A stretch of 64,000 nucleotides of DNA from Paenibacillus_E oryzisoli_A (GTDB lineage: Bacteria; Bacillota; Bacilli; Paenibacillales; NBRC-103111), in the NCBI RefSeq assembly GCF_050467285.1, contig NZ_JBCMUN010000007.1, positions 310,001-374,000 of the forward strand, given 5' to 3'. A program made the translations under genes and the position numbers. Each line of letters opens with the position of its first letter. Positions within the stretch are counted from its first letter, which is position 1. Shown here piece after piece: positions 18,742 through 27,446 of this stretch. Below the pieces are notes generated by a model. The model made no database searches. It was not told the DNA's origin and worked only from the letters and a program-made list of their open reading frames with translations.

Positions 18742-19623
18742 TCAGCCCTTAACCGAGCCGAGAAGTACACCTTTGGCAAAATGCTTTTGTAAGAAAGGAT
18801 ACACGAGCAGAATCGGCAGGTTGGCGAACACGATGACAGCCGATTTGATTGTCTGAAGCGGTGGCGGGACAAAGTCCGCGCCCATCTCCGATGCATCTCC
18901 GAAACCGCCTTGCGACAGAATGACGATTTGCCGCAGCAATACCTGGATCGGCCATTTCTCTGGATTATTCAAATACAACACAGGCGTCAGAAAGGAATTC
19001 CAATGTCCGACAGCATAAAACAAGGAAAATGTGGCAATCGCCGGCATGGATAATGGAATGACAATTCTAAGCAAGATCATCAGATCGTTCGCACCGTCGA
19101 TTTTGGCCGATTCCTCAAGACCATCCGGCAGTTGCTGAAAGAAATTTTTCATCACGATGAGATTGAACGCACTGATGGCCCCTGGAAGAAGGACCGCCCA
19201 ATAGCTGTTGAGCAGTCCGAGTTCCTTTACTGTCAGGTATGTCGGAATCATGCCGCCTTGGAATAGCATGGTAAACAGCACCATGAGCATAATTTTACTG
19301 CGTCCAATTAATGTCTTGCGGGACAAGGGATATGCCATCAACGTCGTCATTGCGATATTAAACAGCGTGCCGGCTACCGTAATGAAGATCGTAACCCCCA
19401 TGCTGCGCGTAATGGTATTGGTCGTAAGGATATAGGCATAGGCGTCCAGTGAAAACACGGTAGGAAATAAAACAAATGCCCGTTGTCGCAGCTCCTCCGC
19501 CGTCGTGAAGGAAGACGCAACGACATGTATGAAAGGGATAATGGTGAACAAAGTGAATAAGCCGATCATGCCATAATTTATACAAGTAAACATTCGGCTG
19601 CCTAAGGAACGGTCTTGTACCAT
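18742..19623 (-). CDS. Carbohydrate ABC transporter permease (LplC/MalG type, second importer)
   Basis: 293 residues with six hydrophobic spans, EAA loop GLEESAKIDGANDLMILLRI and a C-terminus ending GVLLGSVKG. ATG 19623 (MVQDRSLG) has AGGAGGAGGT at ideal spacing; a longer in-frame start at 19665 would run into the upstream gene and is rejected. It partners with the 19646-20587 permease. It carries the family's two long cytoplasmic loops for contact with a shared ATPase encoded elsewhere. Confidence 0.92.
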   Translation of the reverse strand: MVQDRSLGSRMFTCINYGMIGLFTLFTIIPFIHVVASSFTTAEELRQRAFVLFPTVFSLDAYAYILTTNTITRSMGVTIFITVAGTLFNIAMTTLMAYPLSRKTLIGRSKIMLMVLFTMLFQGGMIPTYLTVKELGLLNSYWAVLLPGAISAFNLIVMKNFFQQLPDGLEESAKIDGANDLMILLRIVIPLSMPAIATFSLFYAVGHWNSFLTPVLYLNNPEKWPIQVLLRQIVILSQGGFGDASEMGADFVPPPLQTIKSAVIVFANLPILLVYPFLQKHFAKGVLLGSVKG

Positions 19624-19645
19624 ACCGCACCTCCTCCTGATTGAT

Positions 19646-20587
19646 CTAGTAGACACCTTCTTCACCGAAACGCTTGGCTATGGCATTAGCCGTTACAACG
19701 AGAATAAGGCCGATAAACGAATTGAACAGCCCGACTGCGGTCGTATAGCTGAACAAGCCCTGCTGGATGCCGTTCGTGTAGATATACGTATCAAACGTCT
19801 CACCCACCTCGCGATTCATCGCATTCAGCATTAAGTAGATTTGCTCAAAGCCTAGCTCGAAGAAATGACCCAATCGGAGAATAAGCAAGATAACAATCGT
19901 GCTGCGAATCGCAGGAAGCGTAATGTGCATGAGCTGTCGCCAGCGTCCCGCTCCATCGATGCGCGCCGCTTCATACAAGGAAGGATCGACACCGGATAGC
20001 GCTGCCAAGAACAGAATCGTCCCCCAGCCGGTTTCTTTCCAAATGATCTGTGACGTAATAATTGTCCGGAACCAGTCCTTGCTCAGCAGGAAGGAAATCT
20101 TCTCTCCGCCAGCAGCTTGAATCAGCTCATTGACGATCCCACCCTCCGTCGTTAACAGGATGTAACTGAGCCCCGAGATGACAACCCACGAGAAGAAGTG
20201 GGGCACATAAATCATTGTCTGAGCGAGCCGCTTAAACAGCTCATTCTTCACCTCGTTCAGCATCAGGGCAAGCACAATTGGCAGAGGGAAGTAAAAGATT
20301 AGATTGTAAGAAGCGATGGAAAAAGTGTTGCGCAACAAGTGCCAAAACGAAGGATCCGTGAAGAATCGTTCAAAGTGTTTGAACCCAACCCATTTACTCC
20401 CCCAGAACCCAACGAAGGGCTGGTAGTCCTTGAAGGCCAGGAACACCCCCCACATGGGCAAATATTTGAATACGACAAAATAAAGGATACCTGGCACCAG
20501 CATCAGATACAGCCAACGGTCCATTCTTATTTGGCGAAGCTTCTGGCCACTCGAGCCTGCCAGTACTTTCGCTCTACTCGCATGCAT
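19646..20587 (-). CDS. Carbohydrate ABC transporter permease (LplB/MalF type, second importer)
   Basis: 313 residues, six membrane spans, EAA loop LYEAARIDGAGRWRQLMHI. ATG 20587 has AGGGGGA seven bases upstream, whereas the longer reading from 20644 has no ribosome site. It is the first gene of the operon permease-permease-binding protein. The intergenic stretch 20588-20782 separates it from the membrane AraC regulator upstream and must hold the promoter. CATATAACC on the minus strand near 20687-20695 is the best -10 candidate, but no convincing -35 was seen. Confidence 0.92.
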   Translation of the reverse strand: MHASRAKVLAGSSGQKLRQIRMDRWLYLMLVPGILYFVVFKYLPMWGVFLAFKDYQPFVGFWGSKWVGFKHFERFFTDPSFWHLLRNTFSIASYNLIFYFPLPIVLALMLNEVKNELFKRLAQTMIYVPHFFSWVVISGLSYILLTTEGGIVNELIQAAGGEKISFLLSKDWFRTIITSQIIWKETGWGTILFLAALSGVDPSLYEAARIDGAGRWRQLMHITLPAIRSTIVILLILRLGHFFELGFEQIYLMLNAMNREVGETFDTYIYTNGIQQGLFSYTTAVGLFNSFIGLILVVTANAIAKRFGEEGVY

Positions 20588-20782
20588 GTCCTCATCCCCC
20601 TTGTTGTACTGAATTCTCGTCGGCGGCATACCGGCTGACGTCATTCATCGTAAAAGAGGCCGCAACGTGCCGTCTATAATCCGAGACGGTTATATGCGAA
20701 GAAGTGGCGATGCTGCGCATAGAATAATCCGGAACGGTTGCTTCATAATCCTTAGCGGCTCTGTTCATCCAGCTGTAAGTAC

Positions 20783-20820
20783 AAAAAAAACGCAGCCGGA
20801 TCTAATGCGGATCCACTGCG
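20783..20820 (-). terminator. Rho-independent terminator of the membrane AraC regulator gene
   Basis: Stem CGCAG-GGATC against GATCC-CTGCG (20791-20820), followed on the minus strand by eight T residues (20783-20790). The stem overlaps the last codons and the stop of the 20802 gene. Confidence 0.85.
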
Positions 20821-22988
20821 CTGTTGTTCGCCGAGCTTCGATACTGCCCCGGAGTCATGCCTTCCATTTTCCTGAAGTACCGAATAAAGTTCTGTGAATT
20901 ATTATATTGAAGCTTCTCGGCAATGTCTGATATTTTCATGCTCGTCTCCACCAGCCATTTTTTCGCAATCTGCAGCCGATACTGGGCGAGGTATTCCCCG
21001 AAGGGCATACCTACCTCCTTACGGAAAACATGCCGGATGTAATCCGGATGGTAATTGATTCGAAAAGCGCACAACTCGATCGTTAGTTCCTTATCGTACT
21101 CTTTATGCACCATGCTAATCATTTCCTCGGAAATGCGAATATACTGTTTATTTCGCTGTTCCTCTAGAAGTCGAATGGATGGTAAAATAATGGATTGGTC
21201 AAACCATTCCACGATCTCCGTGGAAGTCTGCAGCTCGAACAGCCGGTCGAAGAGCGATTTCTCCTCTTCATACAAAGACTGCAGCAATCCGCCCGATTCC
21301 TGCAGCAACCGGATCAGGTCGGTTAGGAGACCGATCATCATCATCTGATACTCGCGATGCGTCAACTGCACGCTAAACACCTCATGCGAGAACTGCTGCA
21401 GCAGCAGGTACGCCTGCTCCCGGTTCGTCAGCTTAATGGCATCGATCAAATCGTTCTTCAGCTTCTCCGGATATTCGGGCAGCTTGCGGTCGTTGGGCTG
21501 GACATCCGCGATATACAGAATCGCCTCATGTCCGAGCTTAATCCGATAGTTGAGCGCCTCCAACGCATCCTTGTAAGCCCGATGGGTCCCCTTCACATAC
21601 GTAAACGGGCGGCTAATGCCGAGGCTGACCTTGATGTGTAGAAATTTTTTGACCGTATCTTGAATTTCACGAGCCAATTCGTCGATAAACCGGACCGCTT
21701 CTTCCTGCGTAGGGTGCATGCTTCGGATAAGATTAACCTGCGATTGATCCATGAGAATGGGCTTAAGCAGCCGGTCCGATGCTTGGATCAGTTCGGTAAC
21801 AATGTTATTTACGGCAAACAAAAGCAAGTCTTTGTCCTTCTTCTCATACTTGCTCCCCTCGAGCGTGTCGATTTGCACAACAATAACCCGTAAGCTGTTC
21901 CAGGTCTCCCCGCCAAGTAACAGCTTATCCTCCAGCTCATCCTGATGAACCTCCCCCAGATAGAGCTTCATGATAAAAAAATCTTGCAGCTGGCTACGCT
22001 TGTACTGCAGCTCACTGCTCAGCTGCTTCTCACTTAGGTAAAGTCTCAGAATCGGAATATACATCCTTCTTGAACCCAATAACGATACTATAACCCCAGC
22101 GGCCAATACCAAAGCGCACACGATCAGTGTGAACCATTGAATCGCCTTGGATTCCCGGTTCATCGCCTCCACAGATACAAAAGTTGCGTACGTCCAGCCA
22201 TTATAGACCGATCTGCTGTAGATCAGATTATAGCGGCTTCCGTTACGATCGACGGGAAGGATGCCCTGTTCCAGCTTGTCTGCCTTCAATTGACTGATAT
22301 AGGGCTCTTCGGCTTCGGACTGGCCGATCATAGACCGGTCCACATCTGCAATAATCCGATAGGAGGAATCCAGAATAAACGGTTTGCCCAGTCCTGTGTC
22401 CACCGTCAAATATTTGCTAATCTCTTCATAGGGGACCTTTAAAATGACCGCAGCCGGCGGGTCGATTGCTGTCGGAGGCAAGGTCTTGATCAAATCAATC
22501 GAGTTATCGCTTCGTCGCCAGAAGGAGCCCCGCTGCTCTCCCAGCAGTTGCTTCCCGTCAGACTCCTGCTGCGAGAAACGCTCGTAGCCGTTATTCGTTG
22601 CTTTCCATTGAAACCGGAATTGAAAAAACTGGACGTCGCTAAGACCTAAATCATACGTTTTCACCCGCCGAAGTCCTTCTTGCAGCTCCTCGATTAACTG
22701 AATGTTGCTGCTTTGTCCGACATCGCTTACATCGGTCGTCAATAGTTTGGACACCGAGGAGGACGCCGTGAATTGGGTCAATGCATTGTCCGCGGTACGA
22801 AGACTTTGCTCCACTCGCTGGTGCATCTGCTGCAGAATTTGCAGGGCTCCCGAGTTGACTTTTTCTTGAATGGTATGTGAGGCGCGAAGGTAAGAAAATC
22901 CGCCCACGGTGACGATGGGGAACGTAATAAGCAGGATCGAGAATACAATCATTTTATGGAAGTAATTTGTTTTCGCTGTTGCCTTCAT
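20802..22988 (-). CDS. Membrane-anchored AraC family sensor-regulator (second importer)
   Basis: About 728 residues. Helix 1 is close to the N-terminus (MIVFSILLITFPIVTVGGF), then comes an extracytoplasmic region of roughly 250 residues, then helix 2 (WFTLIVCALVLAAGVIVSLLG). The cytoplasmic part ends in an AraC double helix-turn-helix (IADIAEKLQYNNSQNFIRYF is its near equivalent, ending TPGQYRSSANNS). An in-frame upstream start at 23099 adds a charged leader with no ribosome site; ATG 22988 has GGGAGGAG nine bases upstream. It likely activates the importer that follows it. Confidence 0.9.
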   Translation of the reverse strand: MKATAKTNYFHKMIVFSILLITFPIVTVGGFSYLRASHTIQEKVNSGALQILQQMHQRVEQSLRTADNALTQFTASSSVSKLLTTDVSDVGQSSNIQLIEELQEGLRRVKTYDLGLSDVQFFQFRFQWKATNNGYERFSQQESDGKQLLGEQRGSFWRRSDNSIDLIKTLPPTAIDPPAAVILKVPYEEISKYLTVDTGLGKPFILDSSYRIIADVDRSMIGQSEAEEPYISQLKADKLEQGILPVDRNGSRYNLIYSRSVYNGWTYATFVSVEAMNRESKAIQWFTLIVCALVLAAGVIVSLLGSRRMYIPILRLYLSEKQLSSELQYKRSQLQDFFIMKLYLGEVHQDELEDKLLLGGETWNSLRVIVVQIDTLEGSKYEKKDKDLLLFAVNNIVTELIQASDRLLKPILMDQSQVNLIRSMHPTQEEAVRFIDELAREIQDTVKKFLHIKVSLGISRPFTYVKGTHRAYKDALEALNYRIKLGHEAILYIADVQPNDRKLPEYPEKLKNDLIDAIKLTNREQAYLLLQQFSHEVFSVQLTHREYQMMMIGLLTDLIRLLQESGGLLQSLYEEEKSLFDRLFELQTSTEIVEWFDQSIILPSIRLLEEQRNKQYIRISEEMISMVHKEYDKELTIELCAFRINYHPDYIRHVFRKEVGMPFGEYLAQYRLQIAKKWLVETSMKISDIAEKLQYNNSQNFIRYFRKMEGMTPGQYRSSANNSAVDPH

Positions 22989-23127
22989 ATGGATGTGCTC
23001 CTCCCAAAATGCCAATGAGGTGTTACGTTCATCGTAGCTATTTTTGGAGTTACCGTCTATAATCACATCTGGCTTTTTTTGTTCTGTCGCGCGTTTCACG
23101 CACTCAACCGGCTGAAGCCTAAATAAG

Positions 23128-23158
23128 AAGAGCTAAGCTGGAATACGGCTTAGCTCTT
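23128..23158 (-). terminator. Terminator after the CBO0543-family gene at 23173
   Basis: AAGAGCTAAGC (23128-23138) pairs with GCTTAGCTCTT (23148-23158) over 11 pairs. On the minus strand a T-rich stretch (CTTCTTATTT) follows. Confidence 0.75.
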
Positions 23159-23172
23159 CAAATCCTTGCTGC

Positions 23173-23724
23173 TCAGCGAGCACCTCGTCGGGAACGAAGT
23201 CCCCAATCGCGGTTCCCTCCCGAAAACGACGGCCTGTCAATAGTCCCTTTCATATCCGCGGAAGCCGTTTGCCACTTATAGTACGCGTAAATCAGCAACG
23301 AGATGAATGTATCCAAAACAAAGGTTTGCCAGGTTGCCATCCGTTCCAGCGATGTGATCCCAAACCGATCCATCAGCGGTAGAATGACGAACGAAAATGC
23401 CGCGTCAATCGCTAAATTCACCACCAGATAAAGCAGAAACCGTTCGGCCGTAAAATAGAAAATCCAGAACGTTCCGACAGGCAATAGCCCGTAAACAAAA
23501 CTGATGTCAACAATATGACCCCAGGGGACGATTTGCTTATGAGTCTTCCACCAGTTAAATTCATATCCCATAACCGATACGATCGTGATCAGCAAGCTTG
23601 TGAGCACGACGGTCGGCATAAACCGTCTTACCGCTTCGCGCCTGGCTGCGAATAAGGTCAACCAAGGCAAGAGCAAAAACAGCCATTGCAGCGTCTTAAT
23701 CAAGGCCATACCTCCAGGTAGCAT
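23173..23724 (-). CDS. CBO0543-family integral membrane protein
   Basis: 183 residues with about five hydrophobic helices and a basic C-terminus. The pattern of aromatic-rich helices resembles the small CBO0543 family common in Bacillales, whose role is unknown. It is followed by a strong terminator and is preceded, 58 bases upstream, by another member at 23783. The start is uncertain: ATG 23724 has AGGAG only three bases away and ATG 23709 follows GGAGGT directly. Confidence 0.65.
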   Translation of the reverse strand: MLPGGMALIKTLQWLFLLLPWLTLFAARREAVRRFMPTVVLTSLLITIVSVMGYEFNWWKTHKQIVPWGHIVDISFVYGLLPVGTFWIFYFTAERFLLYLVVNLAIDAAFSFVILPLMDRFGITSLERMATWQTFVLDTFISLLIYAYYKWQTASADMKGTIDRPSFSGGNRDWGLRSRRGAR

Positions 23725-23782
23725 TTGCTCCTATTGTGTGCAGCCTTGAGCTATTATATGCATTTCCTATTCCTTCAGTAGT

Positions 23783-24331
23783 TTATTCTAAATGCACCCT
23801 GAACGCGTACATCAGGAAGCAAATGATTACAATCGAGAGCAGATATGCTCTTCCAGGCCTACGGCTGTGCAATATCATCATCGGGAACATCATAATATCG
23901 AACAAAATCGAGTAGAAAAGGTTCCAATTGTTTTGATATGTGATTCGGCCTGTATGAACCATTACCCATTCCATCGAAGCATAAATCATTATCCATAAGG
24001 CAATATGACGAGACTTCTTCCAAAAACCATTCTCTGGAAGTGTGGCTAGAAAGAGAAGGATGTTTAGAGGCATCGTAAGTACCGCGTAAACAACTACCGT
24101 TAGCGTGTAATTGAACAAAAAATCAGGATGAAACTTCCACAACGTTTGATCTTTCGTCAAAAATTCATACAAAAATGCGCCTGAGGTTATATAAAGCATA
24201 GTTGAATGATATCTCTTCCAGTGGCTTCTGTTTGACCACCACAGGGCTGTTATTATACTTAGAATCGCTAATCCAACATGCATACGTTTTCGCCTCAACC
24301 GCATTAGATTTCTTTGTTTAATTCTACCCAT
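23783..24331 (-). CDS. CBO0543-family integral membrane protein
   Basis: 182 residues, basic N-terminus then about five membrane helices. The stretch FLYEFLTKDQTLWKFHPDFL is typical of CBO0543-like proteins. Function unknown. It lies between the malate dehydrogenase that ends the eut operon and a second related protein. It is not an obvious part of ethanolamine metabolism, and no clear terminator separates it from mdh. Start ATG 24331 has AGAAGG four bases upstream. Confidence 0.65.
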   Translation of the reverse strand: MGRIKQRNLMRLRRKRMHVGLAILSIITALWWSNRSHWKRYHSTMLYITSGAFLYEFLTKDQTLWKFHPDFLFNYTLTVVVYAVLTMPLNILLFLATLPENGFWKKSRHIALWIMIYASMEWVMVHTGRITYQNNWNLFYSILFDIMMFPMMILHSRRPGRAYLLSIVIICFLMYAFRVHLE

Positions 24332-24428
24332 TTATCCTTCTGTTATGCTTCCCCTATAGCTTAAAGAGGCTGCCGGTCAAATTTCAAGGAACCCCAGTTC
24401 AGTTGATTAACAACCATCTGTTTTTTCG

Positions 24429-25373
24429 TCAAACAATATTTACAATGTTCAGCACCTGACGAACGGTTTTAGCTGATTTGGTAAGATCGTTTTTTTCCTG
24501 CTCGGTTAGTTGCAGCTCCAATATCTTTTCAATACCGTCCCCGCCGATGATCGTCGGTACGCCAATATATAAGTCTCGATACCCGTACTCCCCTTCCAAA
24601 TAAGCGACTGAAGGAAGGACTCGTTTCTTGTCTAAAAGAATAGCCTCCGCCATTTGGACCAGCGAGGCCGCAGGCGCATAATAGGCACTACCATTTCCAA
24701 GAAGGCTTACGATTTCACCACCGCCTTTACGGGTCCGTTCTACAATAGCATCCAAGCGATCTTTAGAAATTAGTTTTTGTACGGGAATGCCGCCAACGCT
24801 AGAATACCGAACTAACGGTACCATATCATCACCGTGACCTCCGAGTACGAATCCTGTAATGTCTTCAATGGATACATTCAATTCCTGGGCAATAAATGTA
24901 TTAAACCTAGCTGTATCCAGCACACCCGATTGCCCTATGACACGATTTTTCGGAAAACCGGTCGTTTTATAACATACGTAGGTCATGGCATCTACCGGAT
25001 TGCTTAACACGAGAATATAACTGTTTGGGGCAAACTTGGCCACATTTTCCGATACGGAACGCATAATGGCTGCATTGGTATTGACAAGATCATCCCGACT
25101 CATTCCTGGCTTACGAGCAATACCTGCGGTAATGATCACCATGTCAGCATCTTGTATATCTGAATAATCGGATGTACCTGAAATATGGACATTAAAACCT
25201 TGGACAGGCCCGGATTCGAGCATGTCCAACGCTTTTCCTTTTGTAGAATTCTCCAAGTTTGGAATATCCACTAATACGATGTCGCCAAGTTCTTTTTGCG
25301 CCATCAGCAGCGCCGCCGTCGCACCGGTGAACCCGGCGCCAATCACTGCAATTTTCTTTCGTTTAAACGCCAT
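24429..25373 (-). CDS. mdh: NAD-dependent malate dehydrogenase (LDH-like type)
   Basis: 314 residues. The NAD site has VIGAGFTGATAA near the N-terminus, and the acidic VLVDI strand end favours NAD over NADP. The substrate-specificity loop is ARKPGMSRDDL; the Arg before KPGM is what distinguishes malate from lactate dehydrogenases. The catalytic His is in GGHGDDM. Malate and oxaloacetate are interconverted with NAD(H) in the cytoplasm. GTG 25382 is in frame, but ATG 25373 has GAGGTG six bases upstream. It follows the last shell gene by only 18 bases in the same direction, so it appears to be part of the eut operon, which is unusual. It has no encapsulation helix. Confidence 0.9.
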   Translation of the reverse strand: MAFKRKKIAVIGAGFTGATAALLMAQKELGDIVLVDIPNLENSTKGKALDMLESGPVQGFNVHISGTSDYSDIQDADMVIITAGIARKPGMSRDDLVNTNAAIMRSVSENVAKFAPNSYILVLSNPVDAMTYVCYKTTGFPKNRVIGQSGVLDTARFNTFIAQELNVSIEDITGFVLGGHGDDMVPLVRYSSVGGIPVQKLISKDRLDAIVERTRKGGGEIVSLLGNGSAYYAPAASLVQMAEAILLDKKRVLPSVAYLEGEYGYRDLYIGVPTIIGGDGIEKILELQLTEQEKNDLTKSAKTVRQVLNIVNIV

Positions 25374-25391
25374 TTCTTTCACCTCGACAGC

Positions 25392-25772
25392 CTATTCAGT
25401 GTCCGTTTTATGATCGCTATTGGGGCTGAGTTCCGTTCGCTTTCTTCCAGCATTATTTTTTGTCGTATCTCCACGCTGCTGACTGGCCGAATCGGTCATT
25501 TCATTTTTTTGCAGCAAGTGATTGACTTCATCGTCCGGTCTGGCGATCATATGAGCTGCCACCAGTACCCCCACTCGCTTCGCGGCTTCTTTCCCTGCTT
25601 CAAGCGCCGCTTGAACGGCGCCAACATCTCCTGACACAAGGATCGTCATGAGTCCTGCATCGGCACTCTCCTGACGAACCAGCTTGACATTGGATGATTT
25701 TATCATGGCGTCTGCAGCCTCTATGGAAGCGATAAAACCCCTTGTCTCAATCATTCCTAACGCTTCTGACAT
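25392..25772 (-). CDS. BMC-H shell protein with charged C-terminal tail
   Basis: 126 residues. Positions 1-90 are a single BMC domain (ALGMIETRGFIASIEAADAM and GDVGAVQAALEAG), close to EutM/PduA hexamer tiles and to the 27447-27740 protein. The last 35 residues are hydrophilic, rich in Lys, Asp, Thr, Asn and Ser, and probably disordered. EutK and PduK also carry extra C-terminal parts, but no helix-turn-helix or iron-sulphur cysteines are visible here. It should form facets of the ethanolamine microcompartment. Ribosome site AGGTG lies five bases before the ATG. Confidence 0.9.
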   Translation of the reverse strand: MSEALGMIETRGFIASIEAADAMIKSSNVKLVRQESADAGLMTILVSGDVGAVQAALEAGKEAAKRVGVLVAAHMIARPDDEVNHLLQKNEMTDSASQQRGDTTKNNAGRKRTELSPNSDHKTDTE

Positions 25773-25776
25773 CCCA

Positions 25777-26049
25777 TCACCTGCTCTCTACATCAATTGA
25801 ATCTACAATACCTATAATGACCGCGTCGATCGGCAATTCTTTATCCTTGATGACAAGCCGGGCTGCGCTCCCTTTGGTCACCATGACCTTATCTCCAATG
25901 CCCGCACCAATCCGATCCAGGGCGACTAGCGGAGCGTCAATCGGCAGTCCAGTTGGCCCTTCCGGCTGGACGAACAAAAACTTCAAGCCTACGAGATCAT
26001 CCTCTTTCCGTGTTGCCCATACATTTCCAATTACTATGCCAACTTGCAT
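25777..26049 (-). CDS. eutN: BMC vertex protein, EutN/CcmL family
   Basis: 90 residues, full length for the EutN/CcmL/PduN pentamer that caps the vertices of the shell. It starts MQVGIVIGNVWATRK, and the conserved DRIGAGIGDKVMVTKGSAAR segment is in the middle. It lies four bases upstream of the tailed BMC-H gene and 14 bases downstream of the 226-residue protein. GAGGCGG precedes the ATG. Confidence 0.92.
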   Translation of the reverse strand: MQVGIVIGNVWATRKEDDLVGLKFLFVQPEGPTGLPIDAPLVALDRIGAGIGDKVMVTKGSAARLVIKDKELPIDAVIIGIVDSIDVESR

Positions 26050-26063
26050 ATGTGTTCACCGCC

Positions 26064-26744
26064 TCAGGGCTCTTGGATAAGGATTGTCAATCCTTTATCT
26101 TTTGCAGTATCACGCGCTAACGGGGTAATCAAGGTATGCCGCGAGACCGTAATCGTCGGAACATGGCTGTCCTGTATATCTTTTTGCGTCAGTACTCTTT
26201 TATTGACATGCAGCCCCATCTCATGCTGCAATTCCAATTCGGTCAGCTTAGCAAACTTTGCCCCAAACGTGATCAGCTGATCCTTGTACGTTCGAATATG
26301 TGCGCGATAACGTTTGGCCGGTTCCGGCAACCCTTCATCCGAATCAACCGATTGAAGGATCCACGCTGCAGAAGGGGCGGGGACCAAGGTCACTGGCGTT
26401 CCGTTACGCAGCAGCGTGGCTAACAGTTTACTGGGAGCTGAATCTGTGAATCCTTGTGCTCCCCGAACGAGTAAGTCCTGATCGATATCCATCAGAACGG
26501 CATGACGGACATCCTTCTCCGCAGAGGATACAAGATCAGGCGCTTGATACGACTCAATACCAACCTGCCATTTTGCCAGTAAGGGGGCAATGATCTTATC
26601 GATTTCCGTTGTTGCGCGGCTTCCATCATGAACAAGAAGCAGACATGGTTTCGGTTCGACTACCCCCGATCCCCGGGCTTGCAAGCTTGCGATCACTTCA
26701 CGAACGATGTGCTCAATTAAATTCTTATCCATAGATAATGTCAT
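26064..26744 (-). CDS. Eut-operon protein of unknown function with N-terminal encapsulation-like helix
   Basis: 226 residues. The first 20 residues from the second Met (KNLIEHIVREVIASLQ) form an amphipathic helix like the targeting peptides of microcompartment cargo. The body alternates short hydrophobic strands (CLLLVHDGS, VTLVPAPSAAWIL) with helices, as in a Rossmann-like alpha/beta fold. I recall a Firmicutes ethanolamine-operon family of unknown function (TIGR02536) of about this size, and this may belong to it. It begins two bases after the pduL stop with no good ribosome site, so translation is probably coupled. It could be a structural adaptor or a missing enzyme of the core. Confidence 0.75.
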   Translation of the reverse strand: MTLSMDKNLIEHIVREVIASLQARGSGVVEPKPCLLLVHDGSRATTEIDKIIAPLLAKWQVGIESYQAPDLVSSAEKDVRHAVLMDIDQDLLVRGAQGFTDSAPSKLLATLLRNGTPVTLVPAPSAAWILQSVDSDEGLPEPAKRYRAHIRTYKDQLITFGAKFAKLTELELQHEMGLHVNKRVLTQKDIQDSHVPTITVSRHTLITPLARDTAKDKGLTILIQEP

Positions 26745-26746
26745 AA

Positions 26747-27403
26747 TTAACCCGCATCATCGGAGGATTGCACTAAATTTCCGGCATCTCCCGTAGCGAG
26801 CAGCGCAGCATTCGCTTCATCGGTATCGATGTGCATGTCGAGCTTGTAACGCTCGGAAACCCGAATCAGCACCTTGTCATAAACCATCGATCTTTTGCCC
26901 GATGTTTGGACGGAAACTAGCTCACCATTCTTAACGCCGAAAACCATTGCATCTTGCGGCGTCATGTGAATATGGCGCTGGGCGATGATTAATCCTTCTG
27001 TCAAATACAGACTGCCATGGGGGCCTACGATCGTAACGGGCGAAGAGCCTTTCGTATCTCCTGATTCTCGGAGCGGCGGTCTATACCCGAGCCTCACCGC
27101 ATCTGTCATGCTGACCTCAACTTGAGTAGCTCCTCGAACAGGGCCTAGTATTCTAACTTTCTCAATGCTTCCTTTCGGCCCCGCAAGGAGTACCGTCTCG
27201 TTAGCTGCAAATTGACCAGGCTGCGATAAATCCGCCTTTTTCGTCAACGCATAGCCGGAACCAAATAATACCTCAAGGTGTTCCCTGGATACATGCACAT
27301 GTCGTGCCGAGACCCCAATAGGCACCGAAGGTGTTGGTTTGCCAGCCTGATGGAGTTGAAGCACTACTTCTTCTACAATGGACTGTACCATCTGATGATC
27401 CAT
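26747..27403 (-). CDS. pduL: Phosphotransacylase PduL-type (phosphate propanoyl/acetyltransferase)
   Basis: 218 residues. It converts acetyl-CoA plus phosphate to acetyl phosphate and recycles CoA inside the compartment. The N-terminal amphipathic helix (QMVQSIVEEVVLQLHQ) is the PduL encapsulation peptide. Two PTAC domains follow, with the metal-site histidines in VSARHVHVSREHL and AQRHIHMTPQDAM. It replaces the unrelated EutD phosphotransacetylase of enterobacterial eut operons. ATG 27403 has GAGGTG eight bases upstream. Confidence 0.93.
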   Translation of the reverse strand: MDHQMVQSIVEEVVLQLHQAGKPTPSVPIGVSARHVHVSREHLEVLFGSGYALTKKADLSQPGQFAANETVLLAGPKGSIEKVRILGPVRGATQVEVSMTDAVRLGYRPPLRESGDTKGSSPVTIVGPHGSLYLTEGLIIAQRHIHMTPQDAMVFGVKNGELVSVQTSGKRSMVYDKVLIRVSERYKLDMHIDTDEANAALLATGDAGNLVQSSDDAG

Positions 27404-27446
27404 GATTCATGCACCTCATCTTCCAGTCGACGTTGAACACTCGCTT

